From CALKJU01 sp035326425 (GTDB taxonomy: Bacteria; Pseudomonadota; Alphaproteobacteria; Geminicoccales; Geminicoccaceae), in NCBI GenBank assembly GCA_035326425.1, contig DAOLFG010000002.1, positions 62,001 through 126,000 on the forward strand: 64,000 nt of DNA, given 5' to 3'. How positions within the stretch are numbered: the first letter of the stretch is position 1; the number at the start of each line of letters is the position of its first letter. The notes under the pieces were generated by a model. It did no database searches, was not told the origin of the DNA, and worked only from the letters and a program-made list of their open reading frames with translations. Of the stretch, positions 16,240 through 26,460 are shown piece by piece. A program made the translations under genes and the position numbers.

Positions 16240-17847
16240 ATGACCGCCATCAAGAGCCGCCTGAGCCCGCGCAGCGAGGGCTTCCGCCGCAATGCCGAGG
16301 CCATGGCGGCACTGGTCGCCGACCTGCGCGGCGAGGTCGGCAGGGCCAGCCTCGGCGGCGACGAGCGGTCGCGCCAGCGCCACGCCGCCCGCGGCAAGCT
16401 GCTGCCGCGCGACCGGCTCGACCATCTGCTCGACCCCGGCGCCCCCTTCCTCGAGCTGTCGCAGCTGGCGGCACACGGCATGTATGGCGGCGAGGTGCCG
16501 GCGGCCGGCATCATCACCGGCATCGGCCGCATCGCCGGCCGCGAATGCGTCGTCGTGGTCAACGACGCCACGGTAAAGGGCGGCACCTACTACCCGATCA
16601 CCGTCAAGAAGCACCTGCGCGCCCAGGAGGTCGCCCGCGCCAACCGGCTGCCTTGCGTCTACCTCGTCGATTCCGGCGGCGCCAACCTGCCCAACCAGGA
16701 CGAGGTCTTCCCCGACCGCGAGCATTTCGGCCGCATCTTCTACAACCAGGCGACACTCTCCGCCGCCGGCATCCCGCAGGTGGCGGTGGTGATGGGATCG
16801 TGCACCGCCGGCGGCGCCTACGTGCCGGCGATGTCGGACGAGGCGGTGATCGTCAAGGACCAGGGCACCATCTTCCTCGGCGGCCCGCCGCTGGTGAAGG
16901 CCGCCACCGGCGAGGTGGTCTCGGCCGAGGACCTCGGCGGCGGCGACGTCCACACGCGCATCTCGGGCGTGGCCGATCATCTGGCCGAGAACGACGAGCA
17001 CGCGCTCTCGATCGCGCGGCGCATCGTCGGCGGCCTGAACCGGCCCAAGCGCATCGACCTCGAGCTCGCCGACCCTCGCGAGCCCGAGCTGGATCCTGCC
17101 GAGATCTACGGCATCGTGCCCACCGACAGCCGCGAGCCGTTCGAGATGCGCGAGCTGATCGCGCGCATCGTCGACGGCTCCGTCCTCGACGAGTTCAAGC
17201 CGCGCTACGGCACCACGCTGATCACCGGCTTCGCCCGGCTGTTCGGCTACCCGGTCGGCATCGTTGCCAACAACGGCATCCTGTTCAGCGAGAGTGCGCT
17301 CAAGGGTGCCCATTTCGTCGAATTGTGCTGCCAGCGCGGCGTGCCGCTGATCTTTTTGCAGAACATCACCGGCTTCATGGTCGGCCGGAAGTACGAGCAC
17401 GGCGGCATCGCCAAGGACGGTGCCAAGCTGGTCACCGCCGTCTCCTGCGCTGCCGTGCCCAAGCTCACGCTGATCGTCGGCGGCAGCTTCGGCGCCGGCA
17501 ACTACGGCATGTGCGGCCGCGCCTTCGATCCGCGCTTCCTGTGGATGTGGCCCAACGCCCGCATCTCGGTGATGGGCGGCGAGCAGGCGGCCTCGGTGCT
17601 GGCCACCGTCCGCCGCGACGGCGTCGAATCACGCGGCGGCAGCTGGAGTGCTGCCGAGGAGGAGGCCTTCAAGGCGCCGATCCGCCAGCAGTACGAGCGC
17701 CAGGGCCATCCCTACTACGCCACCGCCCGGCTCTGGGACGACGGCATCATCGACCCCGCCGACACCCGCCTCGTCCTCGGCCTCGGCATCTCGGCAGCCG
17801 TCAACGCGCCGATCGGGCAGACCCGCTTCGGCGTGTTCCGGATGTAG
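16240..17847 (+). CDS. Acyl-CoA carboxylase carboxyltransferase, beta subunit (methylcrotonoyl-CoA carboxylase type)
   Basis: 535 residues with both crotonase-fold halves of a biotin-dependent carboxyltransferase. Marks of the methylcrotonoyl-CoA type are RGKLLPRDRLDHLLDPG, VKGGTYYPITVKKHLRAQE, YLVDSGGANLPNQDEVFPD, MGSCTAGGAYVPAMSDE, FLQNITGFMVGRKYE, SFGAGNYGMCGRAFDP and ISVMGGEQAA. It transfers carboxyl from biotin to 3-methylcrotonyl-CoA in leucine breakdown; geranyl-CoA is a less likely alternative. The biotinylated alpha subunit gene is absent, whereas liu/mcc operons usually carry it nearby. GGGAGG precedes ATG 16240 by 7 nt. Confidence 0.9.
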   Translation: MTAIKSRLSPRSEGFRRNAEAMAALVADLRGEVGRASLGGDERSRQRHAARGKLLPRDRLDHLLDPGAPFLELSQLAAHGMYGGEVPAAGIITGIGRIAGRECVVVVNDATVKGGTYYPITVKKHLRAQEVARANRLPCVYLVDSGGANLPNQDEVFPDREHFGRIFYNQATLSAAGIPQVAVVMGSCTAGGAYVPAMSDEAVIVKDQGTIFLGGPPLVKAATGEVVSAEDLGGGDVHTRISGVADHLAENDEHALSIARRIVGGLNRPKRIDLELADPREPELDPAEIYGIVPTDSREPFEMRELIARIVDGSVLDEFKPRYGTTLITGFARLFGYPVGIVANNGILFSESALKGAHFVELCCQRGVPLIFLQNITGFMVGRKYEHGGIAKDGAKLVTAVSCAAVPKLTLIVGGSFGAGNYGMCGRAFDPRFLWMWPNARISVMGGEQAASVLATVRRDGVESRGGSWSAAEEEAFKAPIRQQYERQGHPYYATARLWDDGIIDPADTRLVLGLGISAAVNAPIGQTRFGVFRM

Positions 17848-17862
17848 AAGCCTTCAGGCTTC
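17847..17862 (+). terminator. Small hairpin at the carboxyltransferase stop
   Basis: GAAGCC-TTCA-GGCTTC forms a 6-bp stem with a tetraloop starting on the last base of the stop codon. With no T-run it may only attenuate transcription before the MFS gene 65 bp further on. Confidence 0.3.
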
Positions 17863-17927
17863 CGCCTGTGCAGGGTGCCCGAGATATCTTCGCCCGACCT
17901 CCGACAGGCCGCCCGACCCGCAAAGGG

Positions 17928-19145
17928 ATGACCGACCTGACGCCTCAGACTTCGCCGGGCACCGACCAGCCCGATCGCCGTATCCTCGTGCCGGCGCTGG
18001 GCGTCACGCAGATTCTCGCCTGGGGCTCGTCCTATTATCTGCTGGGCGTGCTGGCCGCACCGATCGCCGCCGATACCGGCTGGTCGCTCGCCTGGGTCGT
18101 CGGCGGACTGTCGATCGGCCTGTTGGTGGCCGGCCTCGTCTCGCCCAGGATCGGCGGCCTGATCGAGCGCCACGGCGGACGCAACGTCCTCGCCGCCAGC
18201 GCGCTCCTGCTCTCCGCCGGCCACGCGATGCTGGCAATGGCCTGGAGCCTGCCGGTCTATGTCGCGGCCTGGGTGATCATGGGGCTCGGCATGGGCGCCG
18301 GCCTCTACGATGCGGCCTTCGCTACGCTCGGCCGGATCTATGGTATGGCGGCGCGCGGCTCGATCACCACGCTCACCCTGTTCGGCGGGCTGGCCAGCAC
18401 CGCCTGCTGGCCGCTCTCGGCGCTGCTGGTCACCCATCTGGGCTGGCGCGGCGCATGCCTGACCTATGCGCTGGTGCAGATCGCCTTCGCCCTGCCGCTC
18501 TACCGCATCGTTCTGCCCCGCCGCCCGCCGCCATTGGCCAGGATCGCGACCGCTCCGGCATCGGCTCACGGGCGCCCCGGCACCGCACGCCGCCGTCCAC
18601 TGCTGCTGCTCCTTGCCGGCAGCGTCACGGTCAGCACGATGATCTCGGGTGCGGTGTCGGTGCATCTGCTGACCATGCTGCAGGCGCGCGGCATGCCGCT
18701 CGCCGCCGCCGTGGCGCTGGGCGCCATGGTCGGCCCGGCGCAGGTGGCGGCCCGCGCCATCGAGATGGCGATCGGCCGCTACCACCATCCGGTCTGGATC
18801 ATGCTGGGCTCGGCCCTGCTGGTCGCCGCCGGCCTGGCCGTGCTCTGGTCGGGGCTGCCCTGGCTGGCACTCGCCCTGATCCTCTACGGCGCCGGCATCG
18901 GCATCGAATCCATCGCCCGCGGCACGGTCCCGCTGGCCCTGTTCGGCGCCGACGGCTACGCGGCGCTGATGGGCAGGCTGGCCCTGCCGAGCCTCGTCGC
19001 CCAGGCACTGTCGCTCTGGTCGGCGGCGTTCCTGCTCGAATGGCTGGGTGTCCAGGGCCTGCTCGACGCCCTGCTCGCCGCCGCCCTCGTCAAGGTCGTG
19101 CTGGCGACGGCGCTGGTGGTGATGTCGGCGACGGTGCGGCGGTGA
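17928..19145 (+). CDS. Major facilitator superfamily transporter
   Basis: 405 residues with 12 predicted membrane segments. Near the start, LGVTQILAWGSSYYLLGVLAAPIAADTGW is typical of a group of alphaproteobacterial MFS exporters of unknown substrate. The loop SPRIGGLIERHGGRNVLAASALL carries the MFS signature between helices 2 and 3, and a long cytosolic linker (RRPPPLARIATAPASAHGRPG) separates the two halves. ATG 17928 follows AAAGGG closely, so the ribosome site is tight. It may be co-transcribed with the carboxyltransferase gene, but there is no functional link visible. Confidence 0.85.
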   Translation: MTDLTPQTSPGTDQPDRRILVPALGVTQILAWGSSYYLLGVLAAPIAADTGWSLAWVVGGLSIGLLVAGLVSPRIGGLIERHGGRNVLAASALLLSAGHAMLAMAWSLPVYVAAWVIMGLGMGAGLYDAAFATLGRIYGMAARGSITTLTLFGGLASTACWPLSALLVTHLGWRGACLTYALVQIAFALPLYRIVLPRRPPPLARIATAPASAHGRPGTARRRPLLLLLAGSVTVSTMISGAVSVHLLTMLQARGMPLAAAVALGAMVGPAQVAARAIEMAIGRYHHPVWIMLGSALLVAAGLAVLWSGLPWLALALILYGAGIGIESIARGTVPLALFGADGYAALMGRLALPSLVAQALSLWSAAFLLEWLGVQGLLDALLAAALVKVVLATALVVMSATVRR

Positions 19146-19282
19146 CCGGCCGGCGCCGCCTCGATGGGACACACAATCGCGGTGGCTGATGCCGAAGCTG
19201 CAAATTTCGCCTTTGAGTGATGGAACCTGCGTCTGGCGACGCTAATCTATTCACACAACGTAAACCGGGGGGAACAGACGTC

Positions 19283-20824
19283 ATGCATCGCTCGACTCTC
19301 GTGGCGGCATCCACCGTTGCGGCCATTGCCCTGCTGGGCGGCACGACGGCGCAGGCCGTTCCCGGATTCAACGCCGACAGCAGCGCGCTGCGCGCGGCCA
19401 TCACCGACCAGAACATCCGCGCTCACATGGTGCAGCTCGACCGTCTCGCCCGAATCTGGGGCGGCACCCGGGTCGATGCGACGCGCGGCTACGACGCCTC
19501 GGTGAATTATGTCCGCACCCAGCTCCGCCGGGCCGGCTATACGGTCAGGCTACAGCCGTTCGATTTCTACTATTTCGAGGAGAATGCCGATCCGATCCTG
19601 CAGCGGACGGCGCCCACATCACATGACTACAGCTTCGTCGACGACTACTATACCATGACCTATTCCGGTGCGGCCGACGTCACCGGCAGCCTGGTGGCGG
19701 TGAACAACCTGGTGCTGCCGCCCGGGCCGGAGCCCAGCACCTCGAGCGCCGGCTGCGCCGCCGGCGATTTCGTGCCGGCCGGCGCCAACCCGGCCATCGC
19801 CCTGATCCAGCGCGGCACCTGCGACTTCGTCGTCAAGGCCGCCAACGCCCAGGCCGCCGGCTATGACGGCGTGCTGATCTTCAACGAGGGCCAGCCCGGC
19901 AGGACCGACACCTTCGGCGGCACCTTGGGAGGCCCCGGGATCGACATTCCGGTCGTCGGCACCAGCTTCGCCGTCGGCAACGAGCTGGCGGGCCTGCTGA
20001 AGACCGGCCCCGTGACGCTGCGCCTCGCCGTCGACGCCACCACCACGCCGTCGCACTCGACCAACGTGCTGGCCGACACCCCGGGCCGCGGCGACCGGAT
20101 CATCGTCGTCGGCGCGCACCTCGACTCGGTGGCGGAAGGCCCCGGCATCAACGACAACGGCAGCGGCACCGCCGGCATCCTCGAGATCGCCATCCAGATG
20201 GCCAAGCTCGGCATCGAGCCGCGCAACAGGGTGCGCTTCGCCTTCTGGGGTGCCGAGGAGTTCGGGCTGTTCGGCTCGCAGTACTATGTCGACACGCTGA
20301 CCGACCAGCAATACTTCAACACCTGGGCGAACCTCAACTTCGACATGATCGCCTCGCCCAACTTCGCGCGCTTCGTCTATGACGGCGACGGCAGCGAGTT
20401 CGGCCTGGTCGGCCCGCCCGGCTCCGACATCATCGAGGCGATCTTCGAGGAGTATTTCGGCCGCAACGACCTCGCCAACGAGCCCACCGCGTTCGACGGC
20501 CGCTCGGACTATTTCGCCTTCATCAATGTCGGCATCCCCTCCGGCGGCCTCTTCACCGGCGCTGAGGAGATCAAGTCGGCCGAGCAGGTGGACCTCTATG
20601 GCGGAACCGCCGGCGTCGCCTTCGATCCCTGCTATCACCAAGCCTGCGACGACATCCGCAACAACAACCGCCGGGTGCTGGGACAGATGACCGACGCGGC
20701 GGCCAACACCGTGTTCAAGCTGGCCCAGAGCTCGGCCGAGTTCCCCTCGGCCCAGATCGCCTCCAGGGCCTCCGGCCAGGCGGCGGCGCGGATGGACCGT
20801 CGCGGCAGCCGGCTGGTCCGATGA
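19283..20824 (+). CDS. Secreted M28-family metallopeptidase with PA domain
   Basis: 513 residues. The signal peptide ends TAQA. A protease-associated (PA) insert (about 110-235: CAAGDFVPAGANPAIALIQRG, ANAQAAGYDGVLIFN) precedes the zinc peptidase core. All five expected zinc ligands are present: His in VGAHLDSV (about 277), Asp in NDNGSG (290), Glu-Glu in WGAEEFGL (326), Asp in NFDMI (352) and His in CYHQACD (449), which also has a probable disulfide. The layout is like Streptomyces aminopeptidase S, so broad leucine-type aminopeptidase activity outside the cell is likely. GGGGGGAA lies upstream of ATG 19283. Its stop overlaps the next gene by ATGA. Confidence 0.93.
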   Translation: MHRSTLVAASTVAAIALLGGTTAQAVPGFNADSSALRAAITDQNIRAHMVQLDRLARIWGGTRVDATRGYDASVNYVRTQLRRAGYTVRLQPFDFYYFEENADPILQRTAPTSHDYSFVDDYYTMTYSGAADVTGSLVAVNNLVLPPGPEPSTSSAGCAAGDFVPAGANPAIALIQRGTCDFVVKAANAQAAGYDGVLIFNEGQPGRTDTFGGTLGGPGIDIPVVGTSFAVGNELAGLLKTGPVTLRLAVDATTTPSHSTNVLADTPGRGDRIIVVGAHLDSVAEGPGINDNGSGTAGILEIAIQMAKLGIEPRNRVRFAFWGAEEFGLFGSQYYVDTLTDQQYFNTWANLNFDMIASPNFARFVYDGDGSEFGLVGPPGSDIIEAIFEEYFGRNDLANEPTAFDGRSDYFAFINVGIPSGGLFTGAEEIKSAEQVDLYGGTAGVAFDPCYHQACDDIRNNNRRVLGQMTDAAANTVFKLAQSSAEFPSAQIASRASGQAAARMDRRGSRLVR

Positions 20825-21576
20825 CCCTCTGCCGACCGGCAATGCTGGCCGCGGGCGCGATGCTCGCGGTCGGCATTGCCGGAGCCTCGGCGGACCAGGT
20901 CGTCCGGGACACGGATCCGGTCGCCGGCGGCGACCGGATCTCGCTCCGTCTCGACCACCCCACGCCGCGTGCGCAGCTGTTCGCCCAGATCGCGGCATTC
21001 GTCGGGGCCGAGCTGACGATCCGCAACGATCCGGGCGAGGTCGGGCCCCTGCCCCAGGCCGACCTGCCGGTCGCCGAGGCCCTCCGCCGCGCCGCCGGCC
21101 CGTGCTCACTCGTTCTCCATTACGACAGGCAGGGCGAGATCGCCTCGATCCTGCTGATCGGGCGGCTCGGATCGGCGGCCAAGCCGACGACGCCGGCGGC
21201 GCCGGAGCCGCCCGCCGACGAGACGACACCCCGCGAGCAGCGTTCGATGGCGCTCCGCGACATCGTCGAGCTCAGCTATCGCGACGACGCTCCCGCCAGG
21301 AGCGAGCTGGCGCGGCTGGCCGGCGCCGCCGAAGATCCGGCGGTGCGGGCCGCCGCCATCAGCGCCCTGGCCGGCTCCGGCGACCCGCGGGCCAGCCGGA
21401 CGATCGACGAGAAGGGGTTCGCCGACAACGAGCCCACCGTGCGTCTGCAGGCGGCGCGCAGCCTCTGGCAGGCGCTCGGCACCAACGCGCGTCCCCGCCT
21501 CACCGCCGCCCTGGCGGTCGAGACCGATCCCGGGGTCCGCGCCGGCATCGGCGAAATTCTCCGGGCTCCACGCTGA
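20821..21576 (+). CDS. Exported STN-like/HEAT-repeat protein
   Basis: 251 residues, not a named family. A signal peptide ends ASA. Residues about 40-115 (LDHPTPRAQLFAQIAAFVGAELTI, then LPVAEALRRAAGPCSLVL) resemble a secretin/TonB short N-terminal (STN) fold. A Pro/Ala/Glu linker follows, and the C-terminal 110 residues are HEAT-like (DPAVRAAAISALAGSGDPRA, EPTVRLQAARSLWQALG, DPGVRAGIGEILR). The ATGA overlap with the M28 peptidase gene means translational coupling, so it may be a partner or inhibitor of that secreted peptidase; this is inference from position. About 140 bp of non-coding DNA follow. Confidence 0.7.
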   Translation: MTLCRPAMLAAGAMLAVGIAGASADQVVRDTDPVAGGDRISLRLDHPTPRAQLFAQIAAFVGAELTIRNDPGEVGPLPQADLPVAEALRRAAGPCSLVLHYDRQGEIASILLIGRLGSAAKPTTPAAPEPPADETTPREQRSMALRDIVELSYRDDAPARSELARLAGAAEDPAVRAAAISALAGSGDPRASRTIDEKGFADNEPTVRLQAARSLWQALGTNARPRLTAALAVETDPGVRAGIGEILRAPR

Positions 21577-21717
21577 ATCCCAGGCCAGGCCCCGGCCTCG
21601 CCCAGCGAGGGCGCGGCGAGTTGCCGCACCCCTGCGCGATTCTATCCCAAAGGGCGATTTTCATCGGCAAATTCAACCTGTACGCGATATGATCCTCCGA
21701 AACAGGAATTTCCCTTA

Positions 21718-24700
21718 ATGGCGGTAGTGCAAGGCGGCACCGGTGACGACAGCCTCGTCGGCACCGGGCGAATCGACACGATCATCGGCGCCGGGGGCGC
21801 CGATTTGCTGTTCGGCGGTGTCGGCGACGACACCCTCCTGGGCATGGCGGGCAACGACGTGCTCGACGGCGGCGGCGGCAACGATGTGCTCGATGGCGGT
21901 GCGGGCGACGATACCGTCTCCTATGCCGCGCTCGGCGTGGCGGTGGTGGCCAATCTCTGGACCGGCTCGGCCAGCGGCCAGGGCAGCGATATCCTGGTCT
22001 CGATCGAGAATCTCGTCGGCGGCAGCGGCGACGACTATCTGGTCGGCAGCACCGGCGACAACCTGCTCTCCGGTGGCAACGGCGACGACGTGCTCGACGG
22101 CCGGACCGGCAACGACAGCCTGGCCGGCGGCGCCGGCAGCGACACCGCGCACTACGGCATCGCCACGTCGCGCGTGATCGTCGACCTGGCAGCGGGCACG
22201 GCCTCGGGCGGGTTCGGCAACGACCGCCTGTCCTCGATCGAGAACGTCGTCGGCTCGGAGTTCGACGACATCGTCAACGGCAACGACGCCGCCAACATCA
22301 TCCACTCCCGCGACGGCAGCGACACGATCGCCACCAGCGGCGGTGCCGACATCGTCTATGGCGGCAACGGCGCCGACGCCATCGCCGGCGGCACGGAGGC
22401 CGACACGCTGTCGGGCGGCATCGGCGACGACATCGTCCGCGGCGACGACGGCGACGATTCCATCGAGGGCGACGACGGCGCCGACACGCTCTATGGCGGC
22501 GCCGGCATCGACCTGCTCTCCGGCAATGCCCACGACGACTTCCTGGACGGCGGCGCCGACGACGACCTGCTGAACGGCGGCGGCGCCGACGACGTGGTGT
22601 GGGGCGGCACCGGACACGACACTGCGACCGGCGGCACCGGCGACGACGAGGTCCGCGGCGGTTCGGGCAACGACGTGCTCACCGGCGACGACGGCATGGA
22701 CCATGTCCGCGGCGATGCCGGCGACGACACCATCCTGGTCTCGCCGGGCCAGGATCTGCTCGACGGCGGCACCGGCGAGGACTGGCTGGTCCACGACCTG
22801 TCGGGCTTCTCCTTCGCCGGCACTGGCCCGGCGGTGGTGAGCCTGGCGTTCGGTATCGCCTATCGCGAGGACGCCTCCGGCTCGGCCGCCGTGCGCGCCA
22901 TCGAGCATGTCGAAGGCACCGACGCGGCGGACACGCTCACCGGCAACTCCGTCGCCAATAGCCTGATCGGCGGCGACCAGAACGACACGCTGTCCGGCCT
23001 TGGTGGCGACGATCGCCTGTTCGGCGGCAACGACGCCGACTCCCTGTTCGGCGGCGCCGGCAATGACGGCCTTGAGGGCGGCAGCGGCAACGACCTGCTC
23101 GACGGCTCCGTCGGCAACGACAGCCTCGACGGCGGCAACGGCAACGACGTGCTACTCGGCGGCGACGACGACGACTGGCTGCACGGCCGCGAGGACGACG
23201 ACAGCCTCGACGGCGGCAACGGCAACGACACCCTGCTCGCCGGCGAGGGCAACGACGTCGTCCTGGGCGGCGACGGCGACGACAGCATCGAGGGCGCCCA
23301 CAACGACGACTCGCTGGATGGCGGCAACGGCAACGACAGCATCCTCGGCGAGGCCGACAGCGACGTCATCCTCGGCGGCGCCGGCGACGACAGCCTCTAC
23401 GGTGGCGACGACGCCGACACCGTGAGCGGCGATGACGGCGACGACCAGGTCTATGGCGGCAACGGCGCCGACAGTCTCGGCGGCGGCAATGGCAACGACA
23501 GCCTGGATGGCGGCGACGGCGCCGACATCGTCACCGCCGGCGACGGCGACGACACGCTGGCGAGCGGCAATGACGGCGACACGCTCGACGGCGGCGACGG
23601 CGCCGACACGATCACGGGGGCGGACGGCGCCGACTCGCTGTTCGGCGGCGACGGCAACGACAGCCTCGACGCCGGCAGCGATGCCGACCAAGCCGCCGGC
23701 GGCAACGGCGACGATACGCTGGACGGCGGCATCGGCGCCGACACCATGGGCGGCGACGACGGCGACGACACGCTGCTGGGCGGCGACGATGCCGATCTGC
23801 TGAGCGGCGGCAACGAGGACGACAGCCTCTATGGCGGCAACGGCAACGACACGCTGAACGGCGGCGCCGGCGTCGACTATCTCTATGGCGGCCTCGGCGA
23901 CGACACCTTCCAGGCCAGCGGCGGCCAGAACCAGCACGATGGCGGCGACGGCCAGGACTGGATCGACTTCGAGCCGCACGGCGTCGCGGTCAACGCCAAC
24001 CTCGGCGTCGGCTTCAGCCTGTTCGCCGACGACAGCGGCACCAACAACCTGGTGCGCATCGAGCACATGAGGGGCAGCGCCTTCGCCGACACGCTGGTCG
24101 GCAGCAATGGCGACAACAGCCTGCTCGGCGGCAGCGGCGCCGACACCCTCACCGGCGGCAACGGCAACGACTATCTCGAGGGCGGCGCCGATGCCGACTC
24201 GCTCTATGGCGGATCCGGCAACGACACCATCGAGGCCAGCGCCGGGATCGACGTGCTGGCGGGCGGCGACGACCAGGACTGGCTGAGCTTCGCCAAGGTC
24301 GGCACCTCGGCCACCGCCGACCTCGCCGGCGGCACCGCCTCCTTCAACGACACCAGCGGCTCGGCGACGCTCACCGGCTTCGAGCACGTCGCAGGCGGCA
24401 ATGGCGACGATACGCTGGACGGCAGCAGCGGCGACAACAGCCTGCTCGGCGGCGACGGTGCCGACACCCTCGACGGCGGCGACGGCAACGACCTGCTCGA
24501 CGGCGGCGACGGCACCGACAGCCTGACCGGCGGTCTCGGCGACGACCGGTTCGTGCTCGACGCCGACGAGGTCGACAACGACGTGATCGCCGACTTCTCG
24601 AGCTCGGACGAGCTGGAGATCGACGGCCTCGTGCTGGCCGACCTGCGCGGCGACGGCAGCGATCTCACCATCGCCGCCCTGGGCAGCGGGTCGCTGGCGA

Positions 24701-24987
24701 CCGACACCGGCATCCTGCTGGCGACCGACACGGTGCTGTCGCTGTCGGCGGCCGACATCGTCGCCGGCACCGGCGGCGACATCGCAGACGCCATCGAGGC
24801 CGACGCCGACGACGCGTTCTACCTGCTGGTCAGTGACGGCACCGACGCGGTGCTGGCGCTGATCGACGATGCCGATGACGACTACACCGCCGCCGACCTC
24901 ACGATCGTCGCCTCGCTGACCGGCGTCAGCGCGCTCGACATCGCCGGGCTCGGCACGGCACAGCTCGTCGACTGGAACATCGTCTAG
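21718..24987 (+). CDS. Large RTX-type calcium-binding repeat protein (1)
   Basis: 1089 residues, very acidic, made almost wholly of GGxGxDxLx nonapeptides that fold into Ca-filled beta-rolls. No signal peptide is present, as expected for type I secretion substrates. Five non-repeat inserts of about 35 residues interrupt the array, at about 66-100 (VSYAALGVAVVANL, ending SIENLVGG), 143-180, 355-400, 749-790 and 856-895; such inserts recur in large RTX proteins. The last 145 residues leave the repeat pattern (DDRFVLDADEVDNDVIADF) and end in an Asp/Ala/Leu-rich tail that could hold the secretion signal. No enzyme domain or T1SS genes are seen. AGGAATT precedes ATG 21718. A matrix or surface-layer role is plausible, not shown. 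Confidence 0.9.
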   Translation: MAVVQGGTGDDSLVGTGRIDTIIGAGGADLLFGGVGDDTLLGMAGNDVLDGGGGNDVLDGGAGDDTVSYAALGVAVVANLWTGSASGQGSDILVSIENLVGGSGDDYLVGSTGDNLLSGGNGDDVLDGRTGNDSLAGGAGSDTAHYGIATSRVIVDLAAGTASGGFGNDRLSSIENVVGSEFDDIVNGNDAANIIHSRDGSDTIATSGGADIVYGGNGADAIAGGTEADTLSGGIGDDIVRGDDGDDSIEGDDGADTLYGGAGIDLLSGNAHDDFLDGGADDDLLNGGGADDVVWGGTGHDTATGGTGDDEVRGGSGNDVLTGDDGMDHVRGDAGDDTILVSPGQDLLDGGTGEDWLVHDLSGFSFAGTGPAVVSLAFGIAYREDASGSAAVRAIEHVEGTDAADTLTGNSVANSLIGGDQNDTLSGLGGDDRLFGGNDADSLFGGAGNDGLEGGSGNDLLDGSVGNDSLDGGNGNDVLLGGDDDDWLHGREDDDSLDGGNGNDTLLAGEGNDVVLGGDGDDSIEGAHNDDSLDGGNGNDSILGEADSDVILGGAGDDSLYGGDDADTVSGDDGDDQVYGGNGADSLGGGNGNDSLDGGDGADIVTAGDGDDTLASGNDGDTLDGGDGADTITGADGADSLFGGDGNDSLDAGSDADQAAGGNGDDTLDGGIGADTMGGDDGDDTLLGGDDADLLSGGNEDDSLYGGNGNDTLNGGAGVDYLYGGLGDDTFQASGGQNQHDGGDGQDWIDFEPHGVAVNANLGVGFSLFADDSGTNNLVRIEHMRGSAFADTLVGSNGDNSLLGGSGADTLTGGNGNDYLEGGADADSLYGGSGNDTIEASAGIDVLAGGDDQDWLSFAKVGTSATADLAGGTASFNDTSGSATLTGFEHVAGGNGDDTLDGSSGDNSLLGGDGADTLDGGDGNDLLDGGDGTDSLTGGLGDDRFVLDADEVDNDVIADFSSSDELEIDGLVLADLRGDGSDLTIAALGSGSLATDTGILLATDTVLSLSAADIVAGTGGDIADAIEADADDAFYLLVSDGTDAVLALIDDADDDYTAADLTIVASLTGVSALDIAGLGTAQLVDWNIV

Positions 24988-25018
24988 GCGCCGACCGACA
25001 CGGCATCGGCAACGGAAG

Positions 25019-25047
25019 GGGCCGGCGGAGCGATCCGCCGGCCCTTT
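25019..25047 (+). terminator. Rho-independent terminator after RTX gene 1
   Basis: Perfect 11-bp arms (GGGCCGGCGGA and TCCGCCGGCCC) close a GCGA tetraloop of the GNRA class, followed by TTTGCTTTG. It ends the RTX message and isolates purA, which starts 90 bp later. Confidence 0.85.
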
Positions 25048-25137
25048 GCTTTGCCCGCCCGCACCGGCCGCGTTGCGGCACCGCCCCGCCCGTCGTAAGA
25101 GGCGCGCCCGGGAAGGCAGCGCTTTGGAGCGGTTCGC

Positions 25138-26445
<1,308 letters not shown>

Positions 26446-26460
26446 TCCGCCGATCGCCGC

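Noticed and set aside
16143..19145. 1000-codon plus-strand frame that would fuse an upstream region to the MFS protein
   Set aside because: The first 595 codons are a shifted frame of the carboxyltransferase gene; only the part from ATG 17928 shows a protein family.
21718..24987. Regular repeats considered as a CRISPR array or satellite
   Set aside because: Repeat units are multiples of three, vary in sequence and encode a continuous RTX protein; there are no unique equal-length spacers or cas genes.
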